Below, in pieces: positions 9,762-18,868 of a stretch of 64,000 nucleotides of DNA. The translations under genes and the position numbers were made by a program. Origin of the DNA: JACDAE01 sp963717195 (lineage in GTDB: Bacteria > Chloroflexota > Ktedonobacteria > Ktedonobacterales > Ktedonobacteraceae). Below the pieces are notes generated by a model that saw nothing but the letters and a program-made list of their open reading frames with translations, made no database searches and was not told the origin of the DNA. The stretch is taken from positions 372,001 through 436,000 of the forward strand of contig CAVQVR010000021.1 in the NCBI GenBank assembly GCA_963717195.1. Direction: 5' to 3'. Numbering within the stretch: the stretch's first letter is position 1; each line of letters begins with the position of its first letter.

Positions 9762-9778
9762 ATTAGTATACTACTAAT
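9762..9778. promoter_or_regulatory. Candidate operator palindrome
   Basis: ATTAGTA-TAC-TACTAAT is a perfect 7-3-7 palindrome in the divergent gap between the DUF4878-like gene and the G1 peptidase gene, followed by another TACTAA. It is the size of a dimeric regulator site. No regulator gene is adjacent, so the partner is unknown. Confidence 0.4.
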
Positions 9779-9822
9779 ACTAATCTCAATGATAGCCAAT
9801 ATACAATAAGGAGAAACGTCTC

Positions 9823-11361
9823 GTGAGTTCCCTTAACAGATTCTTTCGCTTGATGCCCTCCCTTATCTTGCTTAGCCTGTTGCTTTTTCTAGTAGGATGT
9901 AGTGATGCTTCTGACAGCGCTTTATCTACATATATTAATACATCTATTAGTTCTCTGCTGAATAATAACCATTCTTTCTTGCATACATTTGAGCTTCCGA
10001 GTCAGCAAAATCTTAGAGATATCAGCGATGATTTTTCTGTGCATGAGACGGGAGCTGATACGGGCATATTTCTTCTGCCGGGCGAAAAAGTCGAGATTGT
10101 AGTTTCTGGCTCAGCGTATACACAACCGGGGGGAAAGCAGTTGGGACCAGAAGGAGTTCCGACATGTCTCAGGTCGGACCTGCCTGAACCTGAGCTGTCC
10201 TGTTATTCGGTTGTTTACAGTATTGGTATTAGTGGTCGTGCGGGAGAAGTTGGCAGTCAAGTTGGCTTTAATCCGACGAACAGCGGAAATCTTTTTCTAG
10301 GAGTGAATGCAGTAAATGTTGCAGCCAATGCTGGCTCATTTTCTGTTAGTGTGCTTATCATTCCTGAGGGAAAGATGGGAGGATTGTGGATGGCACCAGA
10401 AAATGGATTTGCGCTGCAAGGGGTAAGCACTGTCCTCTCCGCTAAAGTCTTCGCACAGGACGCGATCATTGACGGAGTACAGTTTACGGTCACACTTGCG
10501 GGAGAGGCAGCTATCTCAATTTGTAATGCTCACCGAGAGAGCGAAGATACCTATTCTTGCACGTGGGCTTTCAAACGGCATGGAAAAATTCTTCACAACG
10601 GATCGGTTACATTTGGGTTTGTGCTCAAAGGTCATGCTCAGAGTGGGAGCGCACTCCCACCAGAGGTGAATCCTGCTGGTATACGTACAGGTGTTATCCG
10701 CTATGTTCTAAGCGAGAATGATGGCATTTATGCAGGATATGCTGCGACGGATTTAAATGGGACTGCAGCGTATCAAAAGGTTACAGGAAGTTGGATTATC
10801 CCACAGGTGGATTGTGCTCCAGGGCAAAAATCAGTGATGGGAGCCTGGGTTGGAATGACCAATGCAAATCCGGTTCCAGCCACTCTCGCCCAGCTTGGGA
10901 CAGAGAGTGTTTGCCAGAATGGAGAAGCTTTTTATGCCTTGTGGTGGGAAATGTATCCAGCTCCAAGTGTAGTGCTAAGACAATTCGTATCTCCAGGTGA
11001 TTCCGTAACGGCAAGTGTTGCCTTTCAGAATGGTAATTTCCAGCTCAGTATAGATGATTCCCAACAAGGAATACATTTTTCTACGACGCAATCTGGCAAA
11101 ATTGCTGATACGAGCATTGCCGAATGTATTCTAGAAGCGCCTGAGATCCTGGGTGATGCAACTACGAATAGCAGTTACACAGCGCAACTGGCTAACTTTG
11201 GCACAGTAAGTATTCAATGTTTGTTAAATGGTACGAACCCAATAGCCGATGGTCCACAGGATATTCTTTATCAGATGAATACGAATGGTGTTCCACAGGC
11301 AACAACATCCAATCTTGATCCTGCAGGGAGCGGGTTTAGCATAGAGTGGAAGCATGATTAA
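9823..11361 (+). CDS. Lipoprotein glutamic endopeptidase (peptidase family G1)
   Basis: 512 aa. GTG start with AAGGAG (9808-9813) upstream. The signal sequence ends in the lipobox LVGC, so it should be a lipoprotein. Residues 35-280 are beta-rich and not recognised. The C-terminal 230 residues match the eqolisin/G1 fold: GYAATDLNG, GSWIIPQVDC, WVGMTNANP, the catalytic Gln in LAQLGTE (Gln357) and the catalytic Glu in AECILEAPE (Glu434), corresponding to Gln53 and Glu136 of scytalidoglutamic peptidase. G1 enzymes are acid-active endopeptidases, well known in fungi and sparse in bacteria. Likely role: digestion of external protein at low pH. It is convergent with the cysteine ligase gene. Confidence 0.82.
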   Translation: MSSLNRFFRLMPSLILLSLLLFLVGCSDASDSALSTYINTSISSLLNNNHSFLHTFELPSQQNLRDISDDFSVHETGADTGIFLLPGEKVEIVVSGSAYTQPGGKQLGPEGVPTCLRSDLPEPELSCYSVVYSIGISGRAGEVGSQVGFNPTNSGNLFLGVNAVNVAANAGSFSVSVLIIPEGKMGGLWMAPENGFALQGVSTVLSAKVFAQDAIIDGVQFTVTLAGEAAISICNAHRESEDTYSCTWAFKRHGKILHNGSVTFGFVLKGHAQSGSALPPEVNPAGIRTGVIRYVLSENDGIYAGYAATDLNGTAAYQKVTGSWIIPQVDCAPGQKSVMGAWVGMTNANPVPATLAQLGTESVCQNGEAFYALWWEMYPAPSVVLRQFVSPGDSVTASVAFQNGNFQLSIDDSQQGIHFSTTQSGKIADTSIAECILEAPEILGDATTNSSYTAQLANFGTVSIQCLLNGTNPIADGPQDILYQMNTNGVPQATTSNLDPAGSGFSIEWKHD

Positions 11362-11379
11362 CAGGTCATTATGAGGGTA

Positions 11380-11396
11380 GGGGGTGTTACACCCCC
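11380..11396. terminator. Short GC hairpin between convergent genes
   Basis: GGGGGTGT-T-ACACCCCC lies between the G1 peptidase and the cysteine ligase gene; the ligase stop codon TAA is inside it. It could stop transcription from both sides. There is no T-tract, so strength is uncertain. Confidence 0.45.
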
Positions 11397-12571
11397 AATC
11401 CCAACACACCTGCCAATCGCAGAACCTCGGCCCCTGTATTGACATCGCGCGTCGAGGCAACCTTTTCGGCGGCTTCACGCAGCAATAATATAGCAGTTGG
11501 CATATCGAGATCATCATCCATTGCAGCAATGAAGCGATTGTGAAGCATTGAATCTTTTCCCTGGAGATCCTGGCCGACCAGAGAGCGCACACGCTGGAAA
11601 AGTTTGACAGTTTCGGCAGCGGATTGCAGATCTTCCGCGAAGCACTCCCAGGGATGGCGATAGTGATGATTTTGCAGCACGACGCGGATAGTATCCGGCG
11701 AGTAGTCCTTAAGCAGGTCGCTGACAAGGGTGAGGTTGCCCAGCGATTTACTCATTTTCTCGCCCTCCTGATAGACCATGCCGGTGTGCATCCATGTGCG
11801 CACGAAGGGGGCTTTGCCGGTGTAGTGTTCGGATTGAGCGATCTCGCAGGTGTGATGTGGGAAGGTAAGGTCAGCCCCACCACCGTGGATGTCTATCTGC
11901 TCACCCAGATAGTGAATTGACATGGAACTGCATTCGATATGCCAGCCAGGACGCCCTGGACCCCAGGGACTGGCCCACGCCGGTTCGCCAGGAGCCTGAG
12001 CCTGCCAGAGCACGAAATCCAGTGGATCCCTCTTGCGCGGATCGTTGGGAAAATTGCCCCGTTCATTGGCGATATTGAGCATAGATTGGTAGTCATTCAG
12101 ACCAATGGCACGTGCAAGAGCGCCAAATTGCGGATCTTTATTCACCGCAAAAAAGACACAACCCTCGCTCACATAGGCGTAACCTCGCTCAAGCAATTTC
12201 TGAGCAAACTCGATAATCCAGGGAATCTCTTCGGTGGCTTTTGCATACACATCGGGACGACGTACATTGAGAGCATCCATATCGTGCAAGAAGCGCTCGG
12301 TTTCGCGACGACCCAGTTCATCCCAGGCCATACCCAGTTCGCGTGCTTTACGTAACACATCATCGTCGATATCGGTCACGTTCTGCACGTATTTTACGGG
12401 GTGGCCGCTGTATTCCAGATAGCGAATCAGCGTATCGAAAGAGACATAAGTAAAAGCATGGCCTAGATGAGTTGTATCGTAAGGTGTCACACCACATACA
12501 TAAATGCGGACAGTATCATTGAGTGGTATAAAGGGCTCAAGGGATTGGGTCAGGGTATTAAACAGTTTCAT
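11387..12571 (-). CDS. Class I cysteine ligase: MshC-like or truncated cysteinyl-tRNA synthetase
   Basis: 394 aa with the class I ligase motifs GHA in THLGHAFTY and KMSKS in GEKMSKSLGN. Parts look more like MshC, the cysteine:GlcN-Ins ligase of mycothiol synthesis, than CysRS: CGVTPYDTTHLGHA instead of CGPTVYD-HIGHAR, then RDPLDFVLW and GPGRPGWHIECS. The zinc site keeps CysRS-like ligands (Cys in YVCG, Cys in HIECS, first His and the Glu of HHTCE). It stops after about 394 residues, roughly 60-70 short of a usual CysRS, without the anticodon-binding end; MshC enzymes are about 410 aa. It overlaps the end of tatD by 14 bp, so the two are co-transcribed. tRNA charging or thiol synthesis are both possible. 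Confidence 0.75.
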   Translation of the reverse strand: MKLFNTLTQSLEPFIPLNDTVRIYVCGVTPYDTTHLGHAFTYVSFDTLIRYLEYSGHPVKYVQNVTDIDDDVLRKARELGMAWDELGRRETERFLHDMDALNVRRPDVYAKATEEIPWIIEFAQKLLERGYAYVSEGCVFFAVNKDPQFGALARAIGLNDYQSMLNIANERGNFPNDPRKRDPLDFVLWQAQAPGEPAWASPWGPGRPGWHIECSSMSIHYLGEQIDIHGGGADLTFPHHTCEIAQSEHYTGKAPFVRTWMHTGMVYQEGEKMSKSLGNLTLVSDLLKDYSPDTIRVVLQNHHYRHPWECFAEDLQSAAETVKLFQRVRSLVGQDLQGKDSMLHNRFIAAMDDDLDMPTAILLLREAAEKVASTRDVNTGAEVLRLAGVLGLGV

Positions 12572-13343
12572 GGTTTTCTCCTAGACCAAACAAACGGATG
12601 GCATTTGTTGTGGTAATGTGAGCGATCTCCTCGAAGGTCATAGTGCGCAACTGTGCCAGTTTCTCTGCAGTATATTTGACGAAGAGTGGTTCATTGCGCC
12701 GGGATTGGACAGGTTTAGGGACCAGGTAAGGGCTATCCGTCTCAACCATAATGCGGTCAAGGGGAGCCATGCGTGCAACATCAGGGAGCGCGTTGCCCTG
12801 TTTGGTAAGGGGTCCCGCAAAAGAGAGCATAAAACCTTCGAAGGTCAGGCATTCTTCGGCCTGAGCAACATCGCCAGAGAAACAATGAAAGACACCATGT
12901 AAACCTTTTCCATGCACACGTAGCAACTCAATCACATCATCATGAGAATCGCGTACGTGAATAATGCAAGGCAAATTACAGGCACGAGCAAGCTGGAGAT
13001 GAGCACAAAAGACTGCACGCTGCACATCGCGAGGCGAGAGCATACGGAAATAGTCGAGGCCGAACTCTCCAATAGCCACCACCTCTGGTTCCTGTGCCAT
13101 GGCGTGTAACTGTGCACCGACCTCTTCCGTATAGGTAGTAGCATCGTGAGGATGAACACCAACACCTGCGAAAATTGTGCCGGGATGCGTCCTGGCGAGT
13201 TCGAGCGCAGCGCGACTGGAGGCCAGGTCACATCCCGGATCTATCATGCGCGTCACTCCCCCGGCAATAGCTGCCTGAATGGTTGCTTCGCGGTCGGCAT
13301 CAAAGCGAGAGGTGTCGATGTGTGCGTGGCTATCGATGAGCAC
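12558..13343 (-). CDS. TatD-family metal-dependent DNase
   Basis: Amidohydrolase-fold nuclease (TatD/YcfH type), about 261 aa. Metal ligands and catalytic residues are present: HAH in DSHAHID, Glu in IGEFGLDY, His in IIHVRDSH, His in HGVFHCFSG and Asp in VETDSPYL. The chosen start is the GTG at 13343 (VLIDSHAHID), which fits the family N-terminus and has AAGGA 9 bases upstream; in-frame extension further upstream is not family-like. It is the first gene of a two-gene unit with the cysteine ligase. In many bacteria tatD sits next to metG or other tRNA-ligase genes, which agrees with this context. Confidence 0.9.
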   Translation of the reverse strand: MLIDSHAHIDTSRFDADREATIQAAIAGGVTRMIDPGCDLASSRAALELARTHPGTIFAGVGVHPHDATTYTEEVGAQLHAMAQEPEVVAIGEFGLDYFRMLSPRDVQRAVFCAHLQLARACNLPCIIHVRDSHDDVIELLRVHGKGLHGVFHCFSGDVAQAEECLTFEGFMLSFAGPLTKQGNALPDVARMAPLDRIMVETDSPYLVPKPVQSRRNEPLFVKYTAEKLAQLRTMTFEEIAHITTTNAIRLFGLGENHETV

Positions 13344-13475
13344 TACAATGTATCCTTTCCAAGAGATTAAGAGGCAAAAGAAAGGGAGGCAGAAAATATC
13401 TGTTTCTCTCTCCCAGGTTACTTTATTTCTTTGTAGTATAGCCATCAGCGTACAGAGGTGTCAAATTGAACGACC

Positions 13476-13511
13476 GCCCGGTGCTTTATCCATCTACGGA
13501 CACGCCCCTAC
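13476..13511. repeat. Degenerate GTAGGGGC element at a stop codon
   Basis: Read on the minus strand: GTAGGGGCGTGTCCG, a diverged middle, then ACCGGGCGGTCG just below 13476, resembling the two arms of the element at 8358-8443. The TAG of GTAGGGG is the stop codon of the pseudokinase-CBM2 gene (13508-13510). Confidence 0.55.
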
Positions 13512-15073
13512 CCAATATTACACGGCGAACCATTCAGGATAAAAGAAGCGGGCTGTGGGTTGCTACCATTCCAGGAACCATTGAAACCAAGAGTGGTTGA
13601 ACTGTTCCCATTGAGCAAACTATTATAGCTAAGATTTGTGATTCTTACCCGGCTTCTATGCTGCGAAAAGCTCCCGTTCCACCCATGAGTAACCCGCTGG
13701 CCATGGGGGAAGACAAAGACCAGATCCCAGCCGTTGATAGCCGTTGAGCCAGTATTGGAGATAACAATAGTGGCTGTGAAACCACCAGACCACTGGCTGG
13801 TCACTACATAACTTACTGCACAGTTATTCACCGGAGTCGGCGTTGCTTTCGGAATCGGCGTTGCTGGTGGAGCTGTGATTGGAATAGAAGTTGGAGTTGA
13901 AACCACTTTCAAGGGCATGGTCGGCATCTGACTAGCGGCTGGTTGCTGTTGTGGTGTCGACGTCGGAACTGTGGATGTCGGTAGTGCTCCTGCACTTACC
14001 ACAGATGGAATTGGCACAGTTCTATCTATTTGGGCTGGCACAGAATGGTCAACAGATTTGCTTGATAGCGCTGGTTGGAAGAGGTAAAACGCGGAAAGGA
14101 TTAGAGCTACAAATAAAATGAGGGCTCCGCAAATCAAGCGCTTCGAGACAGGTATGTACTTTCTGCGTTGAGGAATTTTTATTGTGGCGCTATAATCTTG
14201 CGTCTCCTCTCCAGTATTTGCGTGGGAAGCAACAATTTCTGGTGTGGACATAGATAAGGTATTATCAAAGAACAGCTCAGGCTCAACGTTGAGCACATTA
14301 ATAAAAGTAGCAACATTCTTAAAACGTTCATCAGGCTTGTCAGCCGTTGCTTTACGCAATGCCGCCTCTATACGGCGTGGTAGCCCTTGCGTGAAAGATG
14401 AAGATGTGGACGCCAAAATATCTTCCGCAAGCTGAAGTTCCTTTGCAGCTAAAAGAGCAGATGGAACAGATGAGCAGTGACCGGTCAAGATTTCGTAAGC
14501 GAGGTTGCCAAGAGCATACTGATCGCTGAGTTGGCTTACAAGCTCAGTCTCCGGGTAATACACATTGCGAGCATCAGCGCTGGAAGCAGCAGAGATCTTC
14601 TCCTGAATAACGGGAAAATTGAAATCCATCAGGAGTGCGACACCATCCTCATCAAAGACGATATTTTCCGGCTTTATGTTGCCATGCAAAATACCACGGG
14701 CGTGAGCATAGCGTAGTGCACTACCGACCTGTGAAATAATCTGGATACCCCTGGTAATGTTAGAAGGAGACTGACGATTAAGATATTGACGTAACGAACC
14801 ACCAGATACATATTTTGACACCACATAGGGATGCCCATTCTCCACACCCACATCAAGGATAGGTAAAATAGAGGAGTGCTGCAATCGTACAAATACGCGC
14901 ATCTTCCGTATAAAATCATCCTGCTCTTGAGAAGTCTCCAGGAGCACAGAATCAAATACTTTAACCACCTTATTCCAGCCGGATACGCCTGGAAGGCGTG
15001 CAAGATATACAGGGTGAGTTGTTTTTGCATCTATCACAGCAACAAGACGGTACTGCCCAAAAAATTTCTCCAT
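13508..15073 (-). CDS. Membrane pseudokinase fused to a family 2 cellulose-binding module
   Basis: About 521 aa from the ATG at 15073, which follows AGGAGG. Residues 1-265 are a Ser/Thr kinase fold, but the catalytic loop reads HGNIKPEN (HRD Asp replaced by Asn, about residue 132), the Mg loop reads DFN rather than DFG, and the glycine loop is poor. The lysine (KVVKVF) is kept. It is therefore probably a pseudokinase. One membrane helix (about 313-332) and a Pro/Thr/Ser linker lead to a C-terminal CBM2 (about 418-518) with NCAVSY, SQWSGGFTATI, GWNGS, GFNGSW and a final Cys, forming the usual Cys-Cys clamp. The layout suggests an outside cellulose sensor with an inside adaptor. The stop TAG is the start of a repeat. 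Confidence 0.85.
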   Translation of the reverse strand: MEKFFGQYRLVAVIDAKTTHPVYLARLPGVSGWNKVVKVFDSVLLETSQEQDDFIRKMRVFVRLQHSSILPILDVGVENGHPYVVSKYVSGGSLRQYLNRQSPSNITRGIQIISQVGSALRYAHARGILHGNIKPENIVFDEDGVALLMDFNFPVIQEKISAASSADARNVYYPETELVSQLSDQYALGNLAYEILTGHCSSVPSALLAAKELQLAEDILASTSSSFTQGLPRRIEAALRKATADKPDERFKNVATFINVLNVEPELFFDNTLSMSTPEIVASHANTGEETQDYSATIKIPQRRKYIPVSKRLICGALILFVALILSAFYLFQPALSSKSVDHSVPAQIDRTVPIPSVVSAGALPTSTVPTSTPQQQPAASQMPTMPLKVVSTPTSIPITAPPATPIPKATPTPVNNCAVSYVVTSQWSGGFTATIVISNTGSTAINGWDLVFVFPHGQRVTHGWNGSFSQHRSRVRITNLSYNSLLNGNSSTTLGFNGSWNGSNPQPASFILNGSPCNIG

Positions 15074-15325
15074 AAGCCTCCTATGCATCGCAAATCGCCA
15101 CATTGAAATGCGCAATTTAATAAAATAGGCATTATTGCGTTTAATGTATTCAATAAGAACCCATTAAGTCAAACGAACAGTACCAATAGGCTCTCTAAAG
15201 GACAAAGAGCCTACCAATGTATCAGAGTTTATGAAAAGTATGGAACAATGATGAAAGCAACCATGCGTTTTGCTATTTGCACATGATTGCCTTCATCAGA
15301 CATAGTTACTTATGATGGTACGTAG

Positions 15326-16591
15326 CTATTGGTATTGAGAGATGCGCTGATGGGTTTCATGAAGTTCCGCCACAGTAGCTTGCAGTTGTGCCTGAATGTC
15401 CTGTAATTGCTGCCGGGCCCCCTGAAGCTGGCGCTCACGTTCCTGGATAGTATGAATTTGAGCTTCATGCTCTTTTGCGGCTTGAAGTTGCGCTCTGGCA
15501 TCCTGCAGTTGCTGTTGAGCGGCCTGCAATTGTGCCTGGAGCTGCTGAAATTCGTCCTCATATTCAGTTGGTGCTGTAGTAGAAGGCGTATTCTGAGACG
15601 CAGAAGTGGAGTCAGGAACCGTTGCATCAGAAGGTGCTCCATCCATCTGCGTGCTTTGTGGCTCAGTAGCGGAGTCAGGAACCGTTGCATCAGAAGAGGT
15701 AGCATCCGTCTGAGTAGCCTGTGGCTCAGCAGTAGAGTCACGAACCGTTGCCTCAGAAGAAGTGGCCTGATATTCAGGAGTTGCATCAGGAACCGTCAAT
15801 TCAGAAGGATTGGCCTGCGAAGTGGAAGCGGAGTCAGAGGCCACAGAATCAGAAGGAGTAGCCTGTGAGTCGGGAGCCGCTTCGAGAGTTCCGGCATCGT
15901 GTGATGATGTACTCTGAGACGATGAATGATAGGCAGGAACAAGTGACTCAGTAGACTGACTCTCTGTATTCTGAGCAGTAGGGTCTTCAGCAGACTGATA
16001 ACTCTGAGCTTCTGAATCAGGAGTAGAGGTAACTATATTCTGCTGAGCATTCTGGAAGGGACGGTTCTCTGTATCTGATGGTTGTTCCTGAGTTGCCCAG
16101 GCAGGCGCACTATCCTGTTGCGATGAAGTCTCATCAGGCGTATAGGTGGTTTGTTGTGCGGAGTCAGGTGTATAAACAGCTTGCGGAGTAGAGTCTGAAG
16201 GCGGTTGAGAAGATGGTGTCTCCGGAGAAGAGTCACTTGTACGAACATTGTAAGCACCGTACTGATGCAGTATGTTGAGAGCCTCCTGTTCGCGACTTGA
16301 AGCTGAAACGGCAAGAATGATATTGCCATTCTTGTATTCATTAGAATAGTATTGAGCTTCCTCATCGGATAGACCCATATCGGTGAGATCATTGGCGATG
16401 TTTTCGCCACTTGCATTCTGTCCAGTGAATAGACTCTTGAGATCGGCAAGAATACTTCCAGAGGTACCTGGAACAGAATAGCGAATCTGCTCAGATGTAA
16501 AGCCAGCGCCATAAAGCGCATCGATGGCCTGCTCAGCCATTGAGCGATCCTTAAAAATGCCTACGATGGGAGAAGACGGTGTTACAGTCAT
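15326..16591 (-). CDS. General-stress (YflT-like) domain protein with low-complexity and coiled-coil tail
   Basis: About 421 aa. The start at 16591 has AAAGGAGC 7 bases upstream. Residues 1-110 match the general stress protein 17M/YflT domain (PIVGIFKDRSMAEQAIDAL, SDEEAQYYSNEYKNGNIIL). Residues 120-340 are extremely rich in Ser, Thr, Gln, Pro, Asp and Glu with repeated units like DATVPDS. The last 90 residues form a Gln/Ala/Leu coiled coil (QLQAAQQQLQDARAQLQAA). No signal peptide or membrane helix is seen. Function is unknown; it may be a stress-induced structural or scaffold protein. The repeats could change length easily. Confidence 0.75.
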   Translation of the reverse strand: MTVTPSSPIVGIFKDRSMAEQAIDALYGAGFTSEQIRYSVPGTSGSILADLKSLFTGQNASGENIANDLTDMGLSDEEAQYYSNEYKNGNIILAVSASSREQEALNILHQYGAYNVRTSDSSPETPSSQPPSDSTPQAVYTPDSAQQTTYTPDETSSQQDSAPAWATQEQPSDTENRPFQNAQQNIVTSTPDSEAQSYQSAEDPTAQNTESQSTESLVPAYHSSSQSTSSHDAGTLEAAPDSQATPSDSVASDSASTSQANPSELTVPDATPEYQATSSEATVRDSTAEPQATQTDATSSDATVPDSATEPQSTQMDGAPSDATVPDSTSASQNTPSTTAPTEYEDEFQQLQAQLQAAQQQLQDARAQLQAAKEHEAQIHTIQERERQLQGARQQLQDIQAQLQATVAELHETHQRISQYQ

Positions 16592-16985
16592 GTGTTTGCT
16601 CCTTTGGTGTGCAACAATGCATAACGTCAAGAGAAAGGTGGTCAGTTAAACTAGAGTTAATTATTTTTATGTACATCTACATTTTTCACGAGATTAGAGG
16701 CCAAAAAGATGCACGCAACATTAAGGCATTTTGTAGAGGTTATACACAGTAATATTCAGGCAAGAAGATGAGGCAAGAAGGAGTGTCATAAAAAAACCAT
16801 TGATCATGTCGGATTGAGACAAATTTGCGACACATTCATGTTTGCAATTTGACAAATGTAGGGTACTATTAATTTGTGATCTTTAGCTTCTATACGTTTC
16901 TACCTACGAGTATTCATTATGATAATGTTCTTTAATCATCGCGAAAAAAGAACGAGAATCTTTTTTTGAAAGGAAAAAGCTTTTT
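16592..16985. other. Divergent intergenic region
   Basis: 394 bp between the stress-domain gene and the ABC exporter genes. It is AT-rich and must hold both promoters. A TTGACA lies at 16849-16854, but I see no well-spaced -10 box. No gene or repeat is evident. Confidence 0.4.
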
Positions 16986-17960
16986 ATGGTTGATAATGTT
17001 ATGGCTATAGCAGCAACCGATGCGGCGCGTGTGCGTTCGGACGAGGTTGTGTTACGCCTGCAAAATCTCACTAAGCAGTATGGAAAACGTCTTGCCGTCG
17101 ACAATCTCAGTTTAAACATTCACAGGGGAGACGTTTTTGGTTTTCTGGGTCCCAATGGAGCGGGCAAGACAACTACTATTCGCATGGTCTTTGGTCTCAT
17201 TACGCCTACAGCGGGGAACGTCGAGATTCTGGGAAAGGACATTGCTCATCATCGCGCTGAAGTGTTGCCGCGCGTTGGAGCACTTATAGAAACGCCTGCA
17301 CTCTACCTTTATATGTCTGGTCTCGACAATCTCAAGGCGGTCGCATCTACGCTTGGTGGAGTACCTGCGAAGCGCTACGATGCCATCCTGGAACTGGTAG
17401 GACTCAAGGGACGTGAAAAAGATCGCGTACGCACCTACTCGTTGGGAATGAAGCAACGTCTCGGACTGGCGATTGCCTTGTTGCAAGATCCCGAACTTCT
17501 CATCCTTGATGAACCGGCCAACGGCCTTGATCCTGCTGGTATTGTCGAGATGCGCGACCTGATGCATCGTCTTGCCAGTGAGGGGAAGACTGTGCTTATA
17601 TCCAGTCACTTACTTACCGAAGTGCAACAGATCTGTTCTCGTGTCGCGATCATTAACTTTGGAAAGCCGATTACAGAAACCACCATTGAGGATCTCACAC
17701 AGGGGCATGGCGAGTACGAAGTCAGGGTTGAACGTACGCGGGAAGCTTTGCATCTTATTCAGCAGCAGCCGTGGGGTCTGAGTGCTCGTTTGAGTGCGGA
17801 AGGTACAATCATCACACCGGTACCGGAGGGACGTGGCCGTGCACTCAATCTATTCCTGGGCCAGGCAGGCTTTGTTGCTGATACACTTGCCCCAGCCAGC
17901 CGTGATCTTGAGCAAGTCTTCTTACAGATGACCAATTACCATGCAGGAGATGTGAAGTGA
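16986..17960 (+). CDS. ABC transporter ATP-binding protein
   Basis: 324-aa ATPase of the CcmA/BcrA (drug or lantibiotic export) type. Walker A is GPNGAGKTTT, the signature is YSLGMKQRLGLA, Walker B is LLILDEPANGLDP, and the switch His is in ISSHLL. The C-terminal 90 residues form the regulatory extension usual in this subfamily. The gene overlaps the next one by GTGA, so ATPase and permease are translationally coupled. AAAGGA lies upstream of the ATG at 16986; an alternative Met is at 17001. The substrate cannot be predicted: self-resistance or lipid and peptide export are typical. Confidence 0.88.
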   Translation: MVDNVMAIAATDAARVRSDEVVLRLQNLTKQYGKRLAVDNLSLNIHRGDVFGFLGPNGAGKTTTIRMVFGLITPTAGNVEILGKDIAHHRAEVLPRVGALIETPALYLYMSGLDNLKAVASTLGGVPAKRYDAILELVGLKGREKDRVRTYSLGMKQRLGLAIALLQDPELLILDEPANGLDPAGIVEMRDLMHRLASEGKTVLISSHLLTEVQQICSRVAIINFGKPITETTIEDLTQGHGEYEVRVERTREALHLIQQQPWGLSARLSAEGTIITPVPEGRGRALNLFLGQAGFVADTLAPASRDLEQVFLQMTNYHAGDVK

Positions 17961-18868
17961 GTACTATTGCAACAAGCCTTGCCGCCGAACAGAAATTCAT
18001 TGAGACCTCGCGACCCAGTTTCTTTGGTATTGTGCGCGGCGAAATCTTTAAAGTGATGCGTATGTTGAGCATCTGGATCTCATTTGTGCTCATGCTGGGG
18101 ATCATCTGTCTACCCTACCTGATAACACTCGCGGTCAAGTCTCAGGGCGATCTCCTGAAAGCAGAGCCACTCCAATTTTTCTATGATTTTGTGGGTCAGA
18201 ACCTCTTCGTGCTGCGCGTCTTCATCGGATTTTTCCTGCTCATACTGACGGCCAGCGTTTTCGGACGAGAGTACCAACTGGGCACGATCCGTATTCTGCT
18301 AGCACGTGGCGTTGGACGTTTACAACTGCTGTTTGCCAAAATGTTCGCTGTTGTTGTGATTGCCCTTTTCGTTCTTCTCATCGGCCTGCTACTCAATGTG
18401 CTCCTGTCGGCTTTGCAGATGACCGTGCTGGCGGGGAACTTTGATGGGCTCAAGGCACTTGATGCTAATTTCTGGCATGATACAGGCGTCTATATGCTTA
18501 CTGTATTGATCAGTATGGGTGTAACAATCCTGCTGACCGTAGCTCTGACCGCATTGGGGCGTTCATTTGTCTTTGGGTTGAGCGCTTCGCTAGCCTTCTT
18601 CCCTGCAGACAATATCGGCTCAGTCTTCATGCGCCTCGGTTACTCGCTCACGCACAATGATTTCTGGAAAAATGCAACTGCATACTTCCTGGGACCAAAC
18701 TTGAACGCGATGCCTGCCTCTATTATGCCTCAGCATTTTTCAAACTTTGGTGCCTCTCCGCTCGTGGAAGTAAATGGTACACACACGCTTGTCGTTGCCC
18801 TGGTATACGGGGTCATCTTTCTGGTCGCTGCGACTGTTTTAACATGGAAACGTGACGTAAAAGAGTAG
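17957..18868 (+). CDS. ABC-2 type transporter permease
   Basis: 303 aa with six hydrophobic segments and the ABC-2 layout: a cytoplasmic N-terminus, first helix near residue 38, a FFLLILTASVFGREYQLGT motif region before the coupling helix, and a last helix near the end. It is the membrane partner of the upstream ATPase, with which it overlaps by 4 bp (GTG start). The TAG stop is the TAG of a GTAGGGAC repeat element that starts exactly there. Confidence 0.85.
   Translation: MSTIATSLAAEQKFIETSRPSFFGIVRGEIFKVMRMLSIWISFVLMLGIICLPYLITLAVKSQGDLLKAEPLQFFYDFVGQNLFVLRVFIGFFLLILTASVFGREYQLGTIRILLARGVGRLQLLFAKMFAVVVIALFVLLIGLLLNVLLSALQMTVLAGNFDGLKALDANFWHDTGVYMLTVLISMGVTILLTVALTALGRSFVFGLSASLAFFPADNIGSVFMRLGYSLTHNDFWKNATAYFLGPNLNAMPASIMPQHFSNFGASPLVEVNGTHTLVVALVYGVIFLVAATVLTWKRDVKE

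Noticed and set aside
15310..15868. Leu/Arg-rich and Ser-rich frames in both directions over the stress-domain gene
   Set aside because: They are shadows of the low-complexity repeats of the gene at 15326-16591.
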